Assembly (NCBI GenBank): GCA_032622095.1
Contig: CP136062.1
Span: 16,933,739 to 16,997,738, forward strand
DNA length: 64,000 bases
Direction: 5' to 3'
Source: Siphonodentalium dalli
Lineage: Eukaryota; Mollusca; Scaphopoda; Gadilida; Siphonodentaliidae
In this document: positions 20,765 through 31,530 of the stretch, in pieces
Layout: every line of letters starts with the position of its first letter
How positions within the stretch are numbered: position 1 is the first letter of the stretch
The notes under the pieces: model-generated
Databases searched by the model: none
Seen by the model: only the letters and a program-made list of their open reading frames with translations
What the model was told of the DNA's origin: nothing
Made by a program: the position numbers and the translations under genes

Positions 20765-21889
20765 CTATAGCAGGTTAGCCCGCCACTTGCGGCATTCGTC
20801 TCATGGCTTTGTTCGAAAAAGCAATTGCAACAGGTTCAGAGACACTTGTGCTGCATTTGTATCAAATTTCGTCGAAATCAGCAAGTTTTACCCGATTTGA
20901 CTTGAATTGACAATTTTGTAGGTCAAGGTCAGGTCGTGGTCATGATTTGACCTGTCCAAAACACTCCCCGGACAAAAGTACAGAAATCCGCCAGTTTTAC
21001 CCAATTTGACCTTGAATTGACCAGTTTGAAGGTCAATGTCACATCGGGGTCACGATTTGACCCGTCCGTGACACTGTCGGGACAAATGTACCCATAGGTA
21101 GCAAGTTTGGGCTCAATCGGTTGACCCGTCCCGAGTGGACCATTTTGCTTCCATAGCATGTATCGAAAATAATAACCCTGGGGCCCAATATGAAGCAGCT
21201 TTGAAAACACAAAGAACAGCTGACTGAGCTGAGCCCAAAATTTATTAAAACATGATTTCGCATTCAAATCGATTTATGTCGATAAAACTCTTATTTTTCA
21301 AAATTTCAAGCTGAGACTTCGTGTGACTGCATGTAATACTTATATATTCTTAAAATGACACAGTCCAACAGGTAATTATGTTTTAGATGGAAGAAATACA
21401 AAAAAATTTATGCTAAATTTTAACATAGGATTTCCCATTAAAATTGATTTATGTCGATAAAACTCTTATTTTTCAAAATTTAAGCTGAGACTTGGTGTGT
21501 ATGTGTATAATACTTACATATTCTTAAAATGACAGAGTCCAGCACGTAATTATGTTTTTGATAAAAGAAATTATATTTTTTCGATGCTAAATTTCTAGCG
21601 ATAACGTTGGGTTGAATTGTAAACAAACGCTCTTTTATAGCGACGCCTCATATACAACGCTCATTAAATTATCACTTGATTAACCACAGCAGTGCCGTTT
21701 TTTGTGACTGAGTGGAGAACGGGTGCTCTGAGCTTCTCCAAAACGCGACGCCGACGGTGTCCGTGGGATTTTACCCTTAGATAGGAAGTTTGAGCTCAAT
21801 CCACGCAGCCGTTTTAGATTCTATGAAGTACCCACACACATATATACACACACATATATATATATACGTAGTTCTCAAAATATATAGTA
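20765..21889 (-). mobile_element. Helitron-like element E4
   Basis: The 3' CTAG is altered to CTATAG (20765-20770), but the CCGCCACTTGCGG hairpin follows at the usual distance. The opposite end is GTTCTCAAAATATATAGTA. The interior carries GAAGGTCAATGTCAC-type segments, a ~174-bp tandem pair (21250-21590) and the common module ending AAGTTTGAGCTCAATCCACG. Confidence 0.45.
21250..21590 (+). repeat. Tandem duplication, ~174-bp unit, 2 copies
   Basis: GATTTATGTCGATAAAACTC begins at 21271 and 21445. Each is followed by TTATTTTTCAAAATTT, GCTGAGACTT and TTCTTAAAATGACA, with moderate divergence. Confidence 0.75.
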
Positions 21890-22776
21890 CTAGCAGGTTA
21901 GCCCGCCACTGGCGGCATTCGTCTCATGGCTTTGTTTCAGAAACATGACATGTTTTTAATTTAACCAAATTTCAAGTCGATAGCTCCACCCGTTTCCGAG
22001 ATCTGGTCTGCGCATGCGCGAAGCTTGCGTCGCATGATCTCGGCGACCCGATAAAATTCGAACCCGGGCAAGATACATTCACATACCAAATTTCAAGTCG
22101 ATAGCTCCACCCGTTTCCGAGATCTCGTCTGCGCATGCGCGAAGCTGGCGTCGCACGGGCTCGGCGACCCGATAAAATTTGTATCCGGGGCAAGATACAT
22201 TCACATAGCAAATTTCAAGTCGATAGCTCCACCCGTTTCCGAGATAACGCATTCTTTGTTTTTCAATGAGTTAATTCATGGTACCCGTCATCCCCGTCCT
22301 AAACTTCAGAGCGGACAGTCAATTAATCCCGTCGTGAAATCCCTCTGCATAATATTTCGAGCTCTTAGATCAATTCTGCCTTTTTAGTCGAGATAATTGC
22401 ATTTCGTCCGCATCCGTATTTCGGACGCATGGGGTCAGTCGTTTAGCCACGTCCATTGGAATCCGCATCCGTATTTCTGACGCATGGGGTCAGTCGTTTA
22501 GCCACGTCCATTGCAATAAAGAGCGTTGATTGTTAACGCCTCCGTATAAGGTCAATATAAAGATCGTTGATGTCTTAACCCCGAAGTGCCGATTGCGGTG
22601 ATTTGGGATTGAAGAAACGGTGCTCTGAGCTTCTCCAAAACGCGACCACGATCGTGTCGGTGGGATTTTACACTTACATAGGAAGTTTGAGCTCAATCTG
22701 TACACGCGTTTTGGATTCTATGAAGTACCCATATACACACACATATATATACGGAAGTCTCAAATTATATAGTAGA
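21890..22776 (-). mobile_element. Helitron-like element E5 with 122-bp units
   Basis: The minus-strand 3' end is CTAG plus the CCGCCACTGGCGG hairpin (21890 onward). About 2.3 copies of the 122-bp unit lie at 21964-22246. The other end is GTCTCAAATTATATAGTAGA, giving a TCTACTATATAATTTGAGAC start. It therefore combines the first hairpin type with units otherwise found beside the second type. Confidence 0.5.
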
Positions 22777-23571
22777 CTAGCCGATGAGCCCGACGTTGTC
22801 CGGGCTATTAAAAAACCAAATTTCAAGTCGATAGCTCTACCCAGCCCGACGTTGTCCCGGCTATTCAAAAACCAAATTTCAAGTCGATAGATCTACCCGT
22901 TTCCGAGATCTGGTCTACGCATGCGCGAAGCTGGCGTCGCATGGGCTCGGCGACCCGATAAAATTTGTATCCGGGGCAAGATACATTCACATACCAAATT
23001 TCAAGTCGATAGCTCCACCCGTTTCCGATATCTCGTCTGTGCATGCGCGAAGCTGGCGTCGCACGGGCTCGGCAACCCGATAAAACTCGTATCCGGGGCA
23101 AGATACATTCACATACCAAATTTCAAGTCGATAGCTCCACCCGTTTCCGAGATCTGGTCTGCGCATGCGCGAAGCTGGCGTCGCATGGGCTCGGCGACCC
23201 GATAAAATTTGTATACGGGGCAAGATACATTCACATACCAAATTTCAAGTCGATAGCTCAAACCCGTTTCCGAGATCACGTCTGCGCATGCGCGAAGCTG
23301 GCGTCGCACGGGCTCGGCGACCCGATAAAATTCGTATCCGGGGCAAGATACATTCACATACCAAATTTCAAGTCGATAGCTCCACCCGTTTCCTAGATCT
23401 CGTCTGCGCATGCGCTGCACGGGCGTCGCACGGGCTCGCCAATACGACAACGACGACCGCCTGGTCAAACTACACACACGTACCAATTTTCGTCCCGATC
23501 GGTCGAGAATCGTAGATTTGTATTAATGACATACAGACAAACAGAGGTCTTCAAAATATACATGAGATAGA
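22777..23571 (-). mobile_element. Helitron-like element E6 with ~4.5 122-bp units
   Basis: CTAG at 22777 is followed by a second hairpin type. On the minus strand it reads AGCCCGGACAACGTCGGGCT, a stem with one bulged G, six bases before CTAG. The head is duplicated (CAGCCCGACGTTGTCC recurs at ~22842). Then come ~4.5 units of 122 bp, the CCAATTTTCGTCCCGATCGG tail and TCTTCAAAATATACATGAGA. On the minus strand the 5' end is TCTCATGTATATTTTGAAG, a good TC start. Confidence 0.6.
22870..23420 (+). repeat. 122-bp tandem repeat, about 4.5 copies
   Basis: Units repeat GATCTGGTCTGCGCATGCGC, GAAGCTGGCGTCGCACGGGC, CCCGATAAAATTCGTATCC and GGGGCAAGATACATTCACAT. Open-frame shadows step by 122 bp (22865/22987, 22921/23043/23165). 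One unit (~23250) has AGCTCAAACCCG and a shortened junction. Confidence 0.85.
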
Positions 23572-24589
23572 CTAGAAGGTGGACGCGATTTGATCTTGAA
23601 TTGACCATTTTGAAGGTCAAGGTCAGGTCTGGGTCACGATTTGACCCGTCCAAAACACTGCCCGAACAAAAGTACCCGACAAAAGTACCATTTTGAAGGT
23701 CAAGGTCAGGTGGGGTCACGATTTGACTCGTCCAAAACACTGCCCGGACAAAAGTACCGACAAAAGTACCTCGAAATGATAATTTTGAAGGTCAAGGTCA
23801 GGTCGGGTCACGATTTGACCCGTCCAAAACACCCAGTGGACCCGACTTCGTCCGGGCTGTTTGCCCTCTGCTTTTCGGCGAATTGCGCGATTTGACCTTG
23901 AATTGTCCATTTTGAAGGTCAAGGTGAGGTGCAATTTGACCCGTCCAAAACACTGCCCGGACAAAAGTACCCGTCGAAATCCATCCGGTTTTATCCGATT
24001 TGACCTCGAATTGATCATTTTGAAGGTCAAGGTCAGGTCGGGGTCACGATTTGACCCATCCAAAACACTCAGTGGACAAAAGTAACCCTATGTATAACAT
24101 TTCGTCTGTTTCCCCTCTGCTTTTCGGCGAATTGCGTCCTCTGCTTTTCGGCGAAGTCCGGTCTGCTTTTCGGCGAATTGCGCGATTTGACCTTGAATTG
24201 TCCATTTTGAAGGTCAAGGTCAGGTGGGGTCACGATTTGACCCGTCCAAAGCACTGCCCGGACAAAAGTAGCCGTCGAAATCCATCCGGTTTTACCCGAT
24301 TTGACCTCGAATTGATCATTTTGAAGGTCAAGGTCAGGTCGGGGTCACGACTCGACTTGTTCAAAACACTCAGTGGACAAAAGTAACCCCACGTATAAAA
24401 TTGCGTCGAAATCCTATCAAAATTGGCGATTCGACCTTGAATTGACCCGATTTCAAGGTCAAATTAATAGGCCCATGCCACTCCCCGGCCGAAAGTACCC
24501 CCACATACCAAGTTTCATCGAAATCGGCTCGTCCGTTTTCGAGTCCATCACGAACACACACACACAAATTTCCCAAAATATATATGAGA
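23572..24589 (-). mobile_element. Helitron-like element E7 with GGTCA-rich repeats
   Basis: CTAG at 23572 begins a degenerate head. A better head, GTGGACCCGACTTCGTCCGG, lies inside at ~23832 without CTAG, so two copies may be fused. The interior repeats TTTTGAAGGTCAAGGTCAGG, GGGGTCACGATTTGACCC and ACTGCCCGGACAAAAGTACC at irregular spacing. The right end is CCAAGTTTCATCGAAATCGG, a CA microsatellite and TTTCCCAAAATATATATGAG, so the minus strand starts TCTCATATATATTTTGGG. Confidence 0.5.
23600..24350 (+). repeat. Irregular repeats carrying AGGTCAAGGTCA
   Basis: AAGGTCAAGGTCA or a one-base variant occurs near 23613, 23695, 23788, 23916, 24022, 24211 and 24326, each beside a GGGTCACGATTTGACCC-like phrase. 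Spacings range from about 80 to 190 bp, so the array has been rearranged. The motif matches the direct half-site bound by several nuclear receptors. No function is shown. Confidence 0.6.
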
Positions 24590-25196
24590 CTAGCAGATGG
24601 ACCCGACTTCGTCCGAGCTGTTTCCCCTCTGCTTTTCGGCGAATTGCGCGATTTGACCTTGAATTGTCAATTTTGAAGGTCAAAGTCAGGTGGGGTCACG
24701 ATTTGACCCGTCCAAAGCACTGCCCGGACAAAAGTACCCGTCGAAATCCATCCGGTTTTACCAGATTTGACCTTGAATTGATAATTTTGAAGGTCAAAGT
24801 CAGGTCGGGGTCACATCTCGACCCGTTCAAAACACTCAGTTTCCCCAGTAACCCCACTTATCAAATTGCGTCGAAATCACATCAAAATTCACGATTCGAC
24901 CTTGAATTGACCCGATTTCAAGGTCAAGGTCACGTCGCACGGGCAAACGAAGAGGCTTACGACACTCCCCATACGAAAGTATCCCCAGACACTAATTTTC
25001 ATCGAAATCCCGTGATACTCGGGCGTTCGACCTTGAGATTACGCGATTTCAAGGTCACGTCGCACGGGCAAATTAATAGGCCCATGCCACTCCCCGGCCG
25101 AAAGCACCCCCACGTACCAAGTTTCATCGAAATCGGCTCGGCCGTTTTCGAGTCCAACGCGAACAGACACACAGATTTCCCAAAATATATAATAGA
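24590..25196 (-). mobile_element. Helitron-like element E8
   Basis: CTAGCAGATGGACCCGACTT at 24590 gives, on the minus strand, a third hairpin variant (GGACGAAGTCGGGTCC) ending eight bases before CTAG then T. The tail is CCAAGTTTCATCGAAATCGG followed by TTTCCCAAAATATATAATAGA, so the minus strand begins TCTATTATATATTTTGGG. It shares both ends with E7, so E7 and E8 are one subfamily. Confidence 0.6.
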
Positions 25197-25569
25197 CTAG
25201 CAGGTTAGCCCGCCACTGGCGCCATTCCTCCCATGGCTTTGTTCGAAAAAGCAATTGCAACAGGTTCCGAGACACTTGTGCTGCATTTGCACCAAATTTC
25301 GGCAATAGTCAGAAACATGACAATTTTAATTTAATTTTTTGTTTTTCAATGAGTTAATTTTTTTGTTTTTCAATGAGTTAATTGGGCCTTTTTAATTTTT
25401 TAATTGAATTTTTTGTTTTTAAATTTTAATCGATTTTTTTTGGTTTTTCAAGGAGTTAATTGTGCCTTTTTAATTTTGTTTTTCAATTTTACCCGATTTT
25501 TTTGTTTTTCAATGAACCCGTCCATGACACTTCCCGTATTTAGCAAGTTTGAGCTCAATCGGTTCGAGT
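25197..25569 (-). mobile_element. Helitron-like element E9a, truncated
   Basis: CTAGCAGGTTAGCCCGCCAC at 25197 is a full minus-strand 3' end. The element has no ATATATTTTG-type 5' end; it stops at TTTGAGCTCAATCGGTTCGA, where the next CTAG begins at 25570. Its first ~120 bp match E10 closely. It was cut short by the following insertion or by deletion. Confidence 0.45.
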
Positions 25570-26784
25570 CTAGCAGGTTAGCCCACCACCGGCGGCGTTT
25601 GTCCGAAACATGACATTTTTTAAATTATTTTGTTTTTATTTATATTTTTTTTGAATTTTTAATATTATGTTTTTTTGAATTTTTTAATATTAATTTAATG
25701 TTTTTTAAATTTAATATATGTTTTTTTGAATTTTTTAATATTTATTTAATTATTAATTTAATTTAATTCTTTGTTATAATTTAATTGTTTTTTTTATGAA
25801 AAATCCCCCCTTCCTAGGAACGACAGACAACGCATTCTTTGTTTTTCAATGAGTTAATTCATGGTACCCATCCTAAACTTCCCCGTTATTTAACTTCCCG
25901 TGGCCATTGAGCAGCACCTGACAGGTTGTCCACCCTTACGAGATGGTCAACAGTCCCCGAAAAGAGCGGACAGTCAATTAATCCCGTCGTGAAAGTATTT
26001 CGCACGCATGGGGTAGTCGTTTAACCCGATGAAATCCCCCCCCCCCTTCCTTGGAACGACAGACAACGCATTCTTTGTTTTTCTCACATAAGCATTCACG
26101 CTTGATGTCGAATCCGGTATTGCATTGAAAACAAACGCTTCTCTCTGTGCATAATATTTCGAGCGATAACATTGCATTGAATTGAAATCTCTCTGCATAA
26201 TATTTCGAGCGACTCCCGTCATACAGATAAGTAGATAGCGAAAACGACGCTCTTTATATAGACACTGCGGAAAACTAACGCTCTTTATATATCAACGCTA
26301 TTAACCCCGAAGTGCCGATTGCGGTGATTTTGATGATTGAGAAGGGAGAGACGGTGCTTTGAGCTTCTCCAAAACGCGACCACGACGGTGTCCTTGGGAT
26401 TTTACACTTATATACGAAATTTGAGTGAAAACAAACGCTTCCCGTCGTGAAATCCTCTCTCTGCATAATATTTCGAGCGACAGGCTACAATCGCTCTGCA
26501 GATGCTAATAACGTTGAATGGTAAACAAAACGCTCTTTATAGCGATGCGTCAAAAACAAACGCTCATTAAATTATGACTTGATTAACCACCGCGGTGCCG
26601 ATTGCGGTGATTTGGGAATGGAGAAACGGTGCTCTGAGCTTCTCCAAAACGCCGCGACGACGATTCCCGTGGGTTTTTACATTTAGATGGGAAGTTTGAA
26701 CTCAATCGAGCGAACCGTTTTCGATTCCATGAAGTACCCACATACATATATACACACATATATACGTAGTTCTCAAATTATATA
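25570..26784 (-). mobile_element. Helitron-like element E9b
   Basis: CTAG at 25570 with the CCACCACCGGCGG hairpin marks the 3' end (minus strand). The end at 26784 is TTCTCAAATTATATAGTAG. The interior includes long T/A runs (25610-25800), a 10-C run near 26036-26046, and repeated phrases such as GCATAATATTTCGAGCGA that shuffle among E1, E5 and E10. Confidence 0.45.
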
Positions 26785-27934
26785 GTAGCAGGTTAGCCCG
26801 CCACTGGCGGCATTCGTCCCATGGCTTTGTTCGAAAAAGCAATTGCAACAAGTTCCGAGACACTTGTGCTGCATTTGCACCAAATTTCGGCAATAGTCAG
26901 AAACATGACAATTTGAATTGAATTTTTTGTTTTTCAATGAGTTAATTTTTTTGTTTTTCAATGAGTTAATTGTGCCTTTTTAATTTTTTAATTGAATTTT
27001 TTGTTTTTAAATTTTACCCGATTTTTTTTGGTTTTTCAAGGAGTTAATTGTGCCTTTTTAATTTAGTTTTTCAATTTTACCTGATTTTTTTTGGTTTTTC
27101 AATGAACCCGTCCATGACACTTCCCGTATTTAGCAAGTTTGAGCTCAATCGGTTCGAGTCTATAAAGGACACACACATATATATGACACTTCCCGTAGGT
27201 AGCAAGTTTGAGCTCAATCATTTCGGTATATACCAACGGTATATACCAAAGGTATATACTGTAAAAACAAAGCGCGCCACACTCACGTACCAAGTTTCGT
27301 CCCGATCGGTCGAGGTGTTGGTATCTGATGCAAAAGACGAAATTGTGAGTGTTGGTCAATAGTCCCTGTCGTGAACCCCAACGCGACGTAAACATGTGTT
27401 GCGTTCTAAAAATAGGAAAGCACTTTCTCTCTGCATAATAAATTTCGAGCAATAACGTTTGCGTAAATACGAAATTGTGAGTGTTGGTTTGTAACCGGGA
27501 TTTCTGAGAAGCATTATGCCTATAACTACCCCCCCCCCCCCCAAGCCCTGACCTAAGTGTCATACATACTATAACAATGATGTTGTAAGAGTACTACATC
27601 CAATAAATCTCCCCGCATAGGAAATGCACTCAATGTTCCCTAATAACTCTGCAGATGCTAATAACATTGAATGGGAAACAGACGCTCTTTATAGCGATGC
27701 GTCAAAAACAAACGCTCATTAAATAATCACTTGATTAACCCCCGCCGTGCCTTTGCAGTGATTTGGGAGTGGATAAAGGGTGCTCTGAGCTTCTCCAAAA
27801 CGCGACCACGGCCGTGTCGGTGGGATTTTACACTTACATATGAAATTTGAGCTCAATATGTACACGCGTTTTGGATTCCATGAAGTACACACACACATAT
27901 ATATATACGGAGTTCTCAAAATATATAGTATAGA
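26785..27934 (-). mobile_element. Helitron-like element E10
   Basis: The junction CTAG is decayed (TATAGTAGCAGG), but the CCGCCACTGGCGG hairpin is intact. The first ~350 bp match E9a. A middle segment (27280-27430) matches E1, including GTTGGTATCTGATGCAAAAG. The right end is GTTCTCAAAATATATAGTATAGA after a TA microsatellite. A 16-C run lies near 27527-27542. It is clearly a mosaic of segments found in its neighbours. Confidence 0.45.
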
Positions 27935-28606
27935 CTAGCCGATGAACCCGACGTTGTCCGGGCTATTCAAAAACCAAATTTCAAGTCGATAGCTCTACCC
28001 AGCCCGACGTTGTCCGGGCTATTCAAAAACCAAATTTCAAGTCGATAGCTCTACCCGTTTCCGAGATCTGGTCTGCGCATGCGCGAAGCTGGCGTTGAAC
28101 GGGCTCGGCGACCCGATAAAATTTGTATCCGGGGCAAGATACATTCACATAGCAAATTTCAAGTCGATAGCTCCACCAGTTTCCGAGATCTCGTCTGCGC
28201 ATGCGCGAAGCTGGCGTCGCACGGGCTCGGCAACCCGATAAAATTCGTATCCGGGGCAAGATACATTCACATAGCAAATTTCAAGTCGATAGCTCCACCC
28301 GTTTCCGAGATCTCGTCTGCGCATGCGCGAAGCTGGCGTCGAACGGGCTCGGCGTCCCGATAAAATTCGCATCCGGGGCAAGATACATTCACATAGCAAA
28401 TTTCAAGTCGATAGCTCCACCCGTTTCCGAGATCTCGTCTGCGCATGCGCTGCACGGGCGCCGCACGGGCTCGCCAATACGACAACGTCCACCGCCTGGT
28501 CAAACTACACACACGTACCAAGTTTCGTCCCGATCGGCCGAGAATCGTAGATTTGTATCAATGACAAACAAACAAACAGACAGAGGTCATCAAAATATAT
28601 AGGAGA
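27935..28606 (-). mobile_element. Helitron-like element E11 with 122-bp units
   Basis: CTAGCCGATGAACCCGACGT starts it. The head is duplicated as in E6, then ~3.7 units of 122 bp follow, then the closing CACGGGCTCGCCAATACGAC, CCAAGTTTCGTCCCGATCGG, and TCATCAAAATATATAGGAGA. On the minus strand the 5' end is TCTCCTATATATTTTGATG. Same subfamily as E6 and E12. Confidence 0.65.
28023..28470 (+). repeat. 122-bp tandem repeat, about 3.7 copies
   Basis: Shadows step by 122 bp at 28023/28145/28267 and 28079/28201/28323. All units carry GAAGCTGGCGT except the last, which changes to CTGCACGGGC before the array ends. Confidence 0.85.
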
Positions 28607-28994
28607 CTAGCCGATGAGCCCGACGTTGTCCGGGCTATTCAAAAACCAAATTTCAAGTCGATAGCTCTACCCGTTTCCGAGATCTGGTCTGCGCATGCGC
28701 GAAGCTGGCGTCGCACCGGCTCGGCGACCCGATAAAATTCGTATTCGGGGCAAGATACATTCACACACCAAATTTCAAGTCGATAGCTCCACCCGTTTCC
28801 GAGATCTCGTCTGCGCATGCGCGAATCGGGCGCCGCACGGGCTCGCCGATACGACAACGTCCACCGCCTGGTCAAACTACACACACGTACCAAGTTTCGT
28901 CCCGATCGGTCGAGAATCGTAGATTTGTATAAATGACATACAGACAAACATACATACAGACAAACAGACAGAGGTCTTCAAAATATATATGAGA
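28607..28994 (-). mobile_element. Helitron-like element E12, shortest complete copy
   Basis: At 388 bp this is the cleanest unit: CTAGCCGATGAGCCCGACGT with the bulged-G hairpin, ~1.7 units of 122 bp, the CCAAGTTTCGTCCCGATCGG tail, an ACAGACAAACA microsatellite and TCTTCAAAATATATATGAGA. On the minus strand it begins TCTCATATATATTTTGAAG, preceded by A, and ends CTAG followed by T. Those are the expected Helitron A/T flanks. Confidence 0.65.
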
Positions 28995-29293
28995 TTACTC
29001 ACATGTTGGGGCCTCAGAAAGCAGTAGGTTAAAAAAAACAGAAAGAAACTGGTAATGATTTATTCTTTATGTCCTTTATCCAAGAAGTCAATTTCTTACA
29101 GAAATATTTTTATCACATAATTTGCCCATAAAAGCAGTTTCATAATTATCGATAAGAGACACGTTTAATATCAGCGCGTGCGATGACGTCACATCGTTCT
29201 TCAAATGACTTGCGATCGCTTCAGTTTATTATCGTTGTTTTCGATGGATATTTCGCATTGCTTCGCGTTTATTTGATCATGTGATAAAAAGTA
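28995..29293. other. Flank without recognisable gene
   Basis: Apparently single-copy sequence directly downstream (minus-strand upstream) of the Helitron-like chain. No open frame of note. Confidence 0.35.
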
Positions 29294-29432
29294 TCTCACA
29301 CTCATCCTATTTTATACGTAATTTATCAACCTCGTCCACTAAATTCTATTTGAGCCTCGGTAAACCTCGGCTCAAATCGAATTTAGTGAACTCGGTTGAT
29401 AAATTCCGTATAAAATAGAAACTCATGTGAGA
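29294..29432. mobile_element. Fold-back MITE-like hairpin
   Basis: Arms of ~65 bp run from TCTCACACTCATCCTATTTT on the left to AAAATAGAAACTCATGTGAGA on the right. Inner parts are CACTAAATTC and GAATTTAGTG, then TTGAGCC and GGCTCAA around a short loop near 29370. No open frame. I see no convincing target duplication. Confidence 0.6.
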
Positions 29433-29587
29433 TCCTCTATGTATAATCAGCCATTTACTGATAAACAAATAAAACATTACATTGACAATTTTCATTTTCA
29501 ACATAAATAGCTAATATATTCTATGAATCTCTAAATTAATATGAATTACTGAAACCATTAATCATGTCTATACTAAACTTCTTTACA

Positions 29588-29608
29588 AAGTTGAGCTACA
29601 GTGTCATT
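29588..29608 (-). repeat. Isolated inverted copy of the satellite head terminus
   Basis: AAGTTGAGCTACAGTGTCAT plus T is the exact reverse complement of the 21-bp head terminus found at 16753-16780 and in every higher-order unit after 33 kb. No monomers flank it. It could be the right terminus of an old element or a solo end. Confidence 0.6.
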
Positions 29609-29675
29609 ATTATATGCTTGCCAATAAAACAACGGAAAATTTCTTAAATGTAGATTGTCGTATGTATCTCTTCGA

Positions 29676-29753
29676 AGCTACAGTGAAATACAATTTTGTT
29701 ATTTCACTAGCGATTTCTTTATTTCACTATAGCCTTGTTATTTCACTGTAGCT
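29676..29753. repeat. Short inverted repeat, 15-bp arms
   Basis: AGCTACAGTGAAATA (29676-29690) is perfectly inverted as TATTTCACTGTAGCT (29739-29753). TTATTTCACTA also repeats directly between the arms. The loop is about 48 bp. Confidence 0.55.
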
Positions 29754-30854
29754 TGCCGAATGCCGAAAACAGATGCATGTTGTTTTCCGAGTACTGTTCC
29801 ATTTGTTGTACTATTAAAAGTGAAAATTATGAATAATTTAGCAACTGTGAGAATTAATAAGACGCATATAATAAAAAGAACACCTACAGTTTTTGTTTGA
29901 ATACCTGAAACATCTCATTTGTGTCGGAAAGAAATATCGTTTTTCATTAGTCGCTCGTGAATATTTTATATTTCTCTATTCTGTATAAATATCGATATTT
30001 TCTGAGATAATGTGATAATCAAGTGGACATTTTTTCATTACTATTTTTAGATGAGGGTATGCCACATGCTACGCACCGAACGAATGTGACTGTATAATGT
30101 CCCAAGAAAATTTATATACCAGAAAAATAATTGATAGAAGCGTTTCCGGACAGGGGTCTTTGATGCAAATTTATTATTTTATACCAAGGAAACTATATAA
30201 AACTTGTTATAGGAAGAGATAGACCATCTTTAATGATGTTGATATTTTGAAAAGTGTGTAAATTTAAAACCGAGTGAATTTAAAACTGAGTGAAGAAGGA
30301 AACTACAATTATTTTAGACAAGGGTAGCTAAGTAGAACACTGTTAGGTATTTAAACAGATTAGTAACTATGTTGAAAGTTGACATATTGTAGCTAAATCT
30401 TTTTTTTAAAACAATAAACTAACAATAAATATGTCACCCAGTAGTATGTGCCTAATATTGATATAGTGTTATATTCTGCACACATTATAACAAAATCAGT
30501 AATAAATATTATCAAGCAAACTGATTTTCATATTTCTCTTCATCTACCCATTTTGATCACATTGGGTTCTCTAGGTCTGCTCATATTCTGAGAACATCCC
30601 TACAAATGAACAATGGACAATTCCAATTTATACTTTTAGAACTGAATGGGAGAATCCATTGAGTCATAAATGGGTTACAGCTTTCAATATGGTTAACACG
30701 ATATGTGTGGTTAGTTCTCTTATATAGGGCTAACATATGGGGGCTAAAAATAAATCTAATCCAATAAACCACATCGTCTCTTGTCTCGATCTCTCACTAT
30801 TAATTAAGTGTAAGTTACCTTGGTTATCATCAAATCTGGATAATTCTTAGTAGA
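29754..30854. other. AT-rich sequence without recognisable gene
   Basis: No frame longer than ~63 codons, no clear repeat and no RNA gene that I recognise. Confidence 0.4.
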
Positions 30855-31530
30855 AAAAGGGCCAGAACTCCAGAATAAACAAGAGATGGACTGTCGTCCG
30901 GTGCATACCCCCTTGTGGCATACCGCCTAGTGTGGGCATATCTATAACTTATGACTGCTATACTCAGACAGATGGACCCAAAAATCAGCATTTACATATA
31001 AACAAAGATGAATAACTATAGAACGAAAAACCTAAACAAAACAGTTGAATGCGCCATTAAATGTCCTCATAGTGGTGAACATCCATACCCAATTTCATTG
31101 AGATCCGAGCATTACTATTCAAGTTATCACCTGAACAGACATCGGATGGACCAAAAAGCCAACATTTCCATATAAACAAAAAATGAATAACTCTAGAACG
31201 GAAACTCGATTAAAATGATGGAATCCTCTATTGAATGTCCCCATAATAGTGAACATCTATACAAAATTTCATTGAGATCCCAGCACAACTGTTGAAGTTA
31301 CGACATGAACCGACACCAGACGGACAAAAAAGCCAACATTTCCAGATAAACAAAGATGAATAACTCTAGAATGGAAAATCCGAATAAAACGATGGAACCC
31401 TCTATTTAATGTCCCCATAGTAGTGAACATCCGTACTAAATATCATTGAGATCCGAGCACTACTGTTCAAGTTATAACATGAACAGACATCGGATGGACA
31501 CACTCACGGATGGACGGACCACAGGAGCCT
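30855..31530 (+). mobile_element. Dispersed element with ~172-bp tandem core
   Basis: It opens with AAAAAGGGCCAGAACTCCAG, a phrase of a type common in lophotrochozoan repeats (recollection, not a search). It then holds three units of about 172 bp with CATTT(A/C)CA(T/G)ATAAACAAA, GATGAATAACTCTAGAA, TGTCCCCATA(A/G)TAGTGAAC and TTCATTGAGATC(C)GAGCA. It closes with GGATGGACACACTCACGGAT. Termini are not certain and no coding frame is present. Confidence 0.55.
30975..31497 (+). repeat. Tandem repeat, ~172-173 bp unit, 3 copies
   Basis: CATTTACATATAAACAAA begins near 30988 and its counterparts near 31162 and 31334. Units are about 80 percent alike by eye and end with ACATGAAC(A/C)GACA(T/C)C. Confidence 0.8.
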
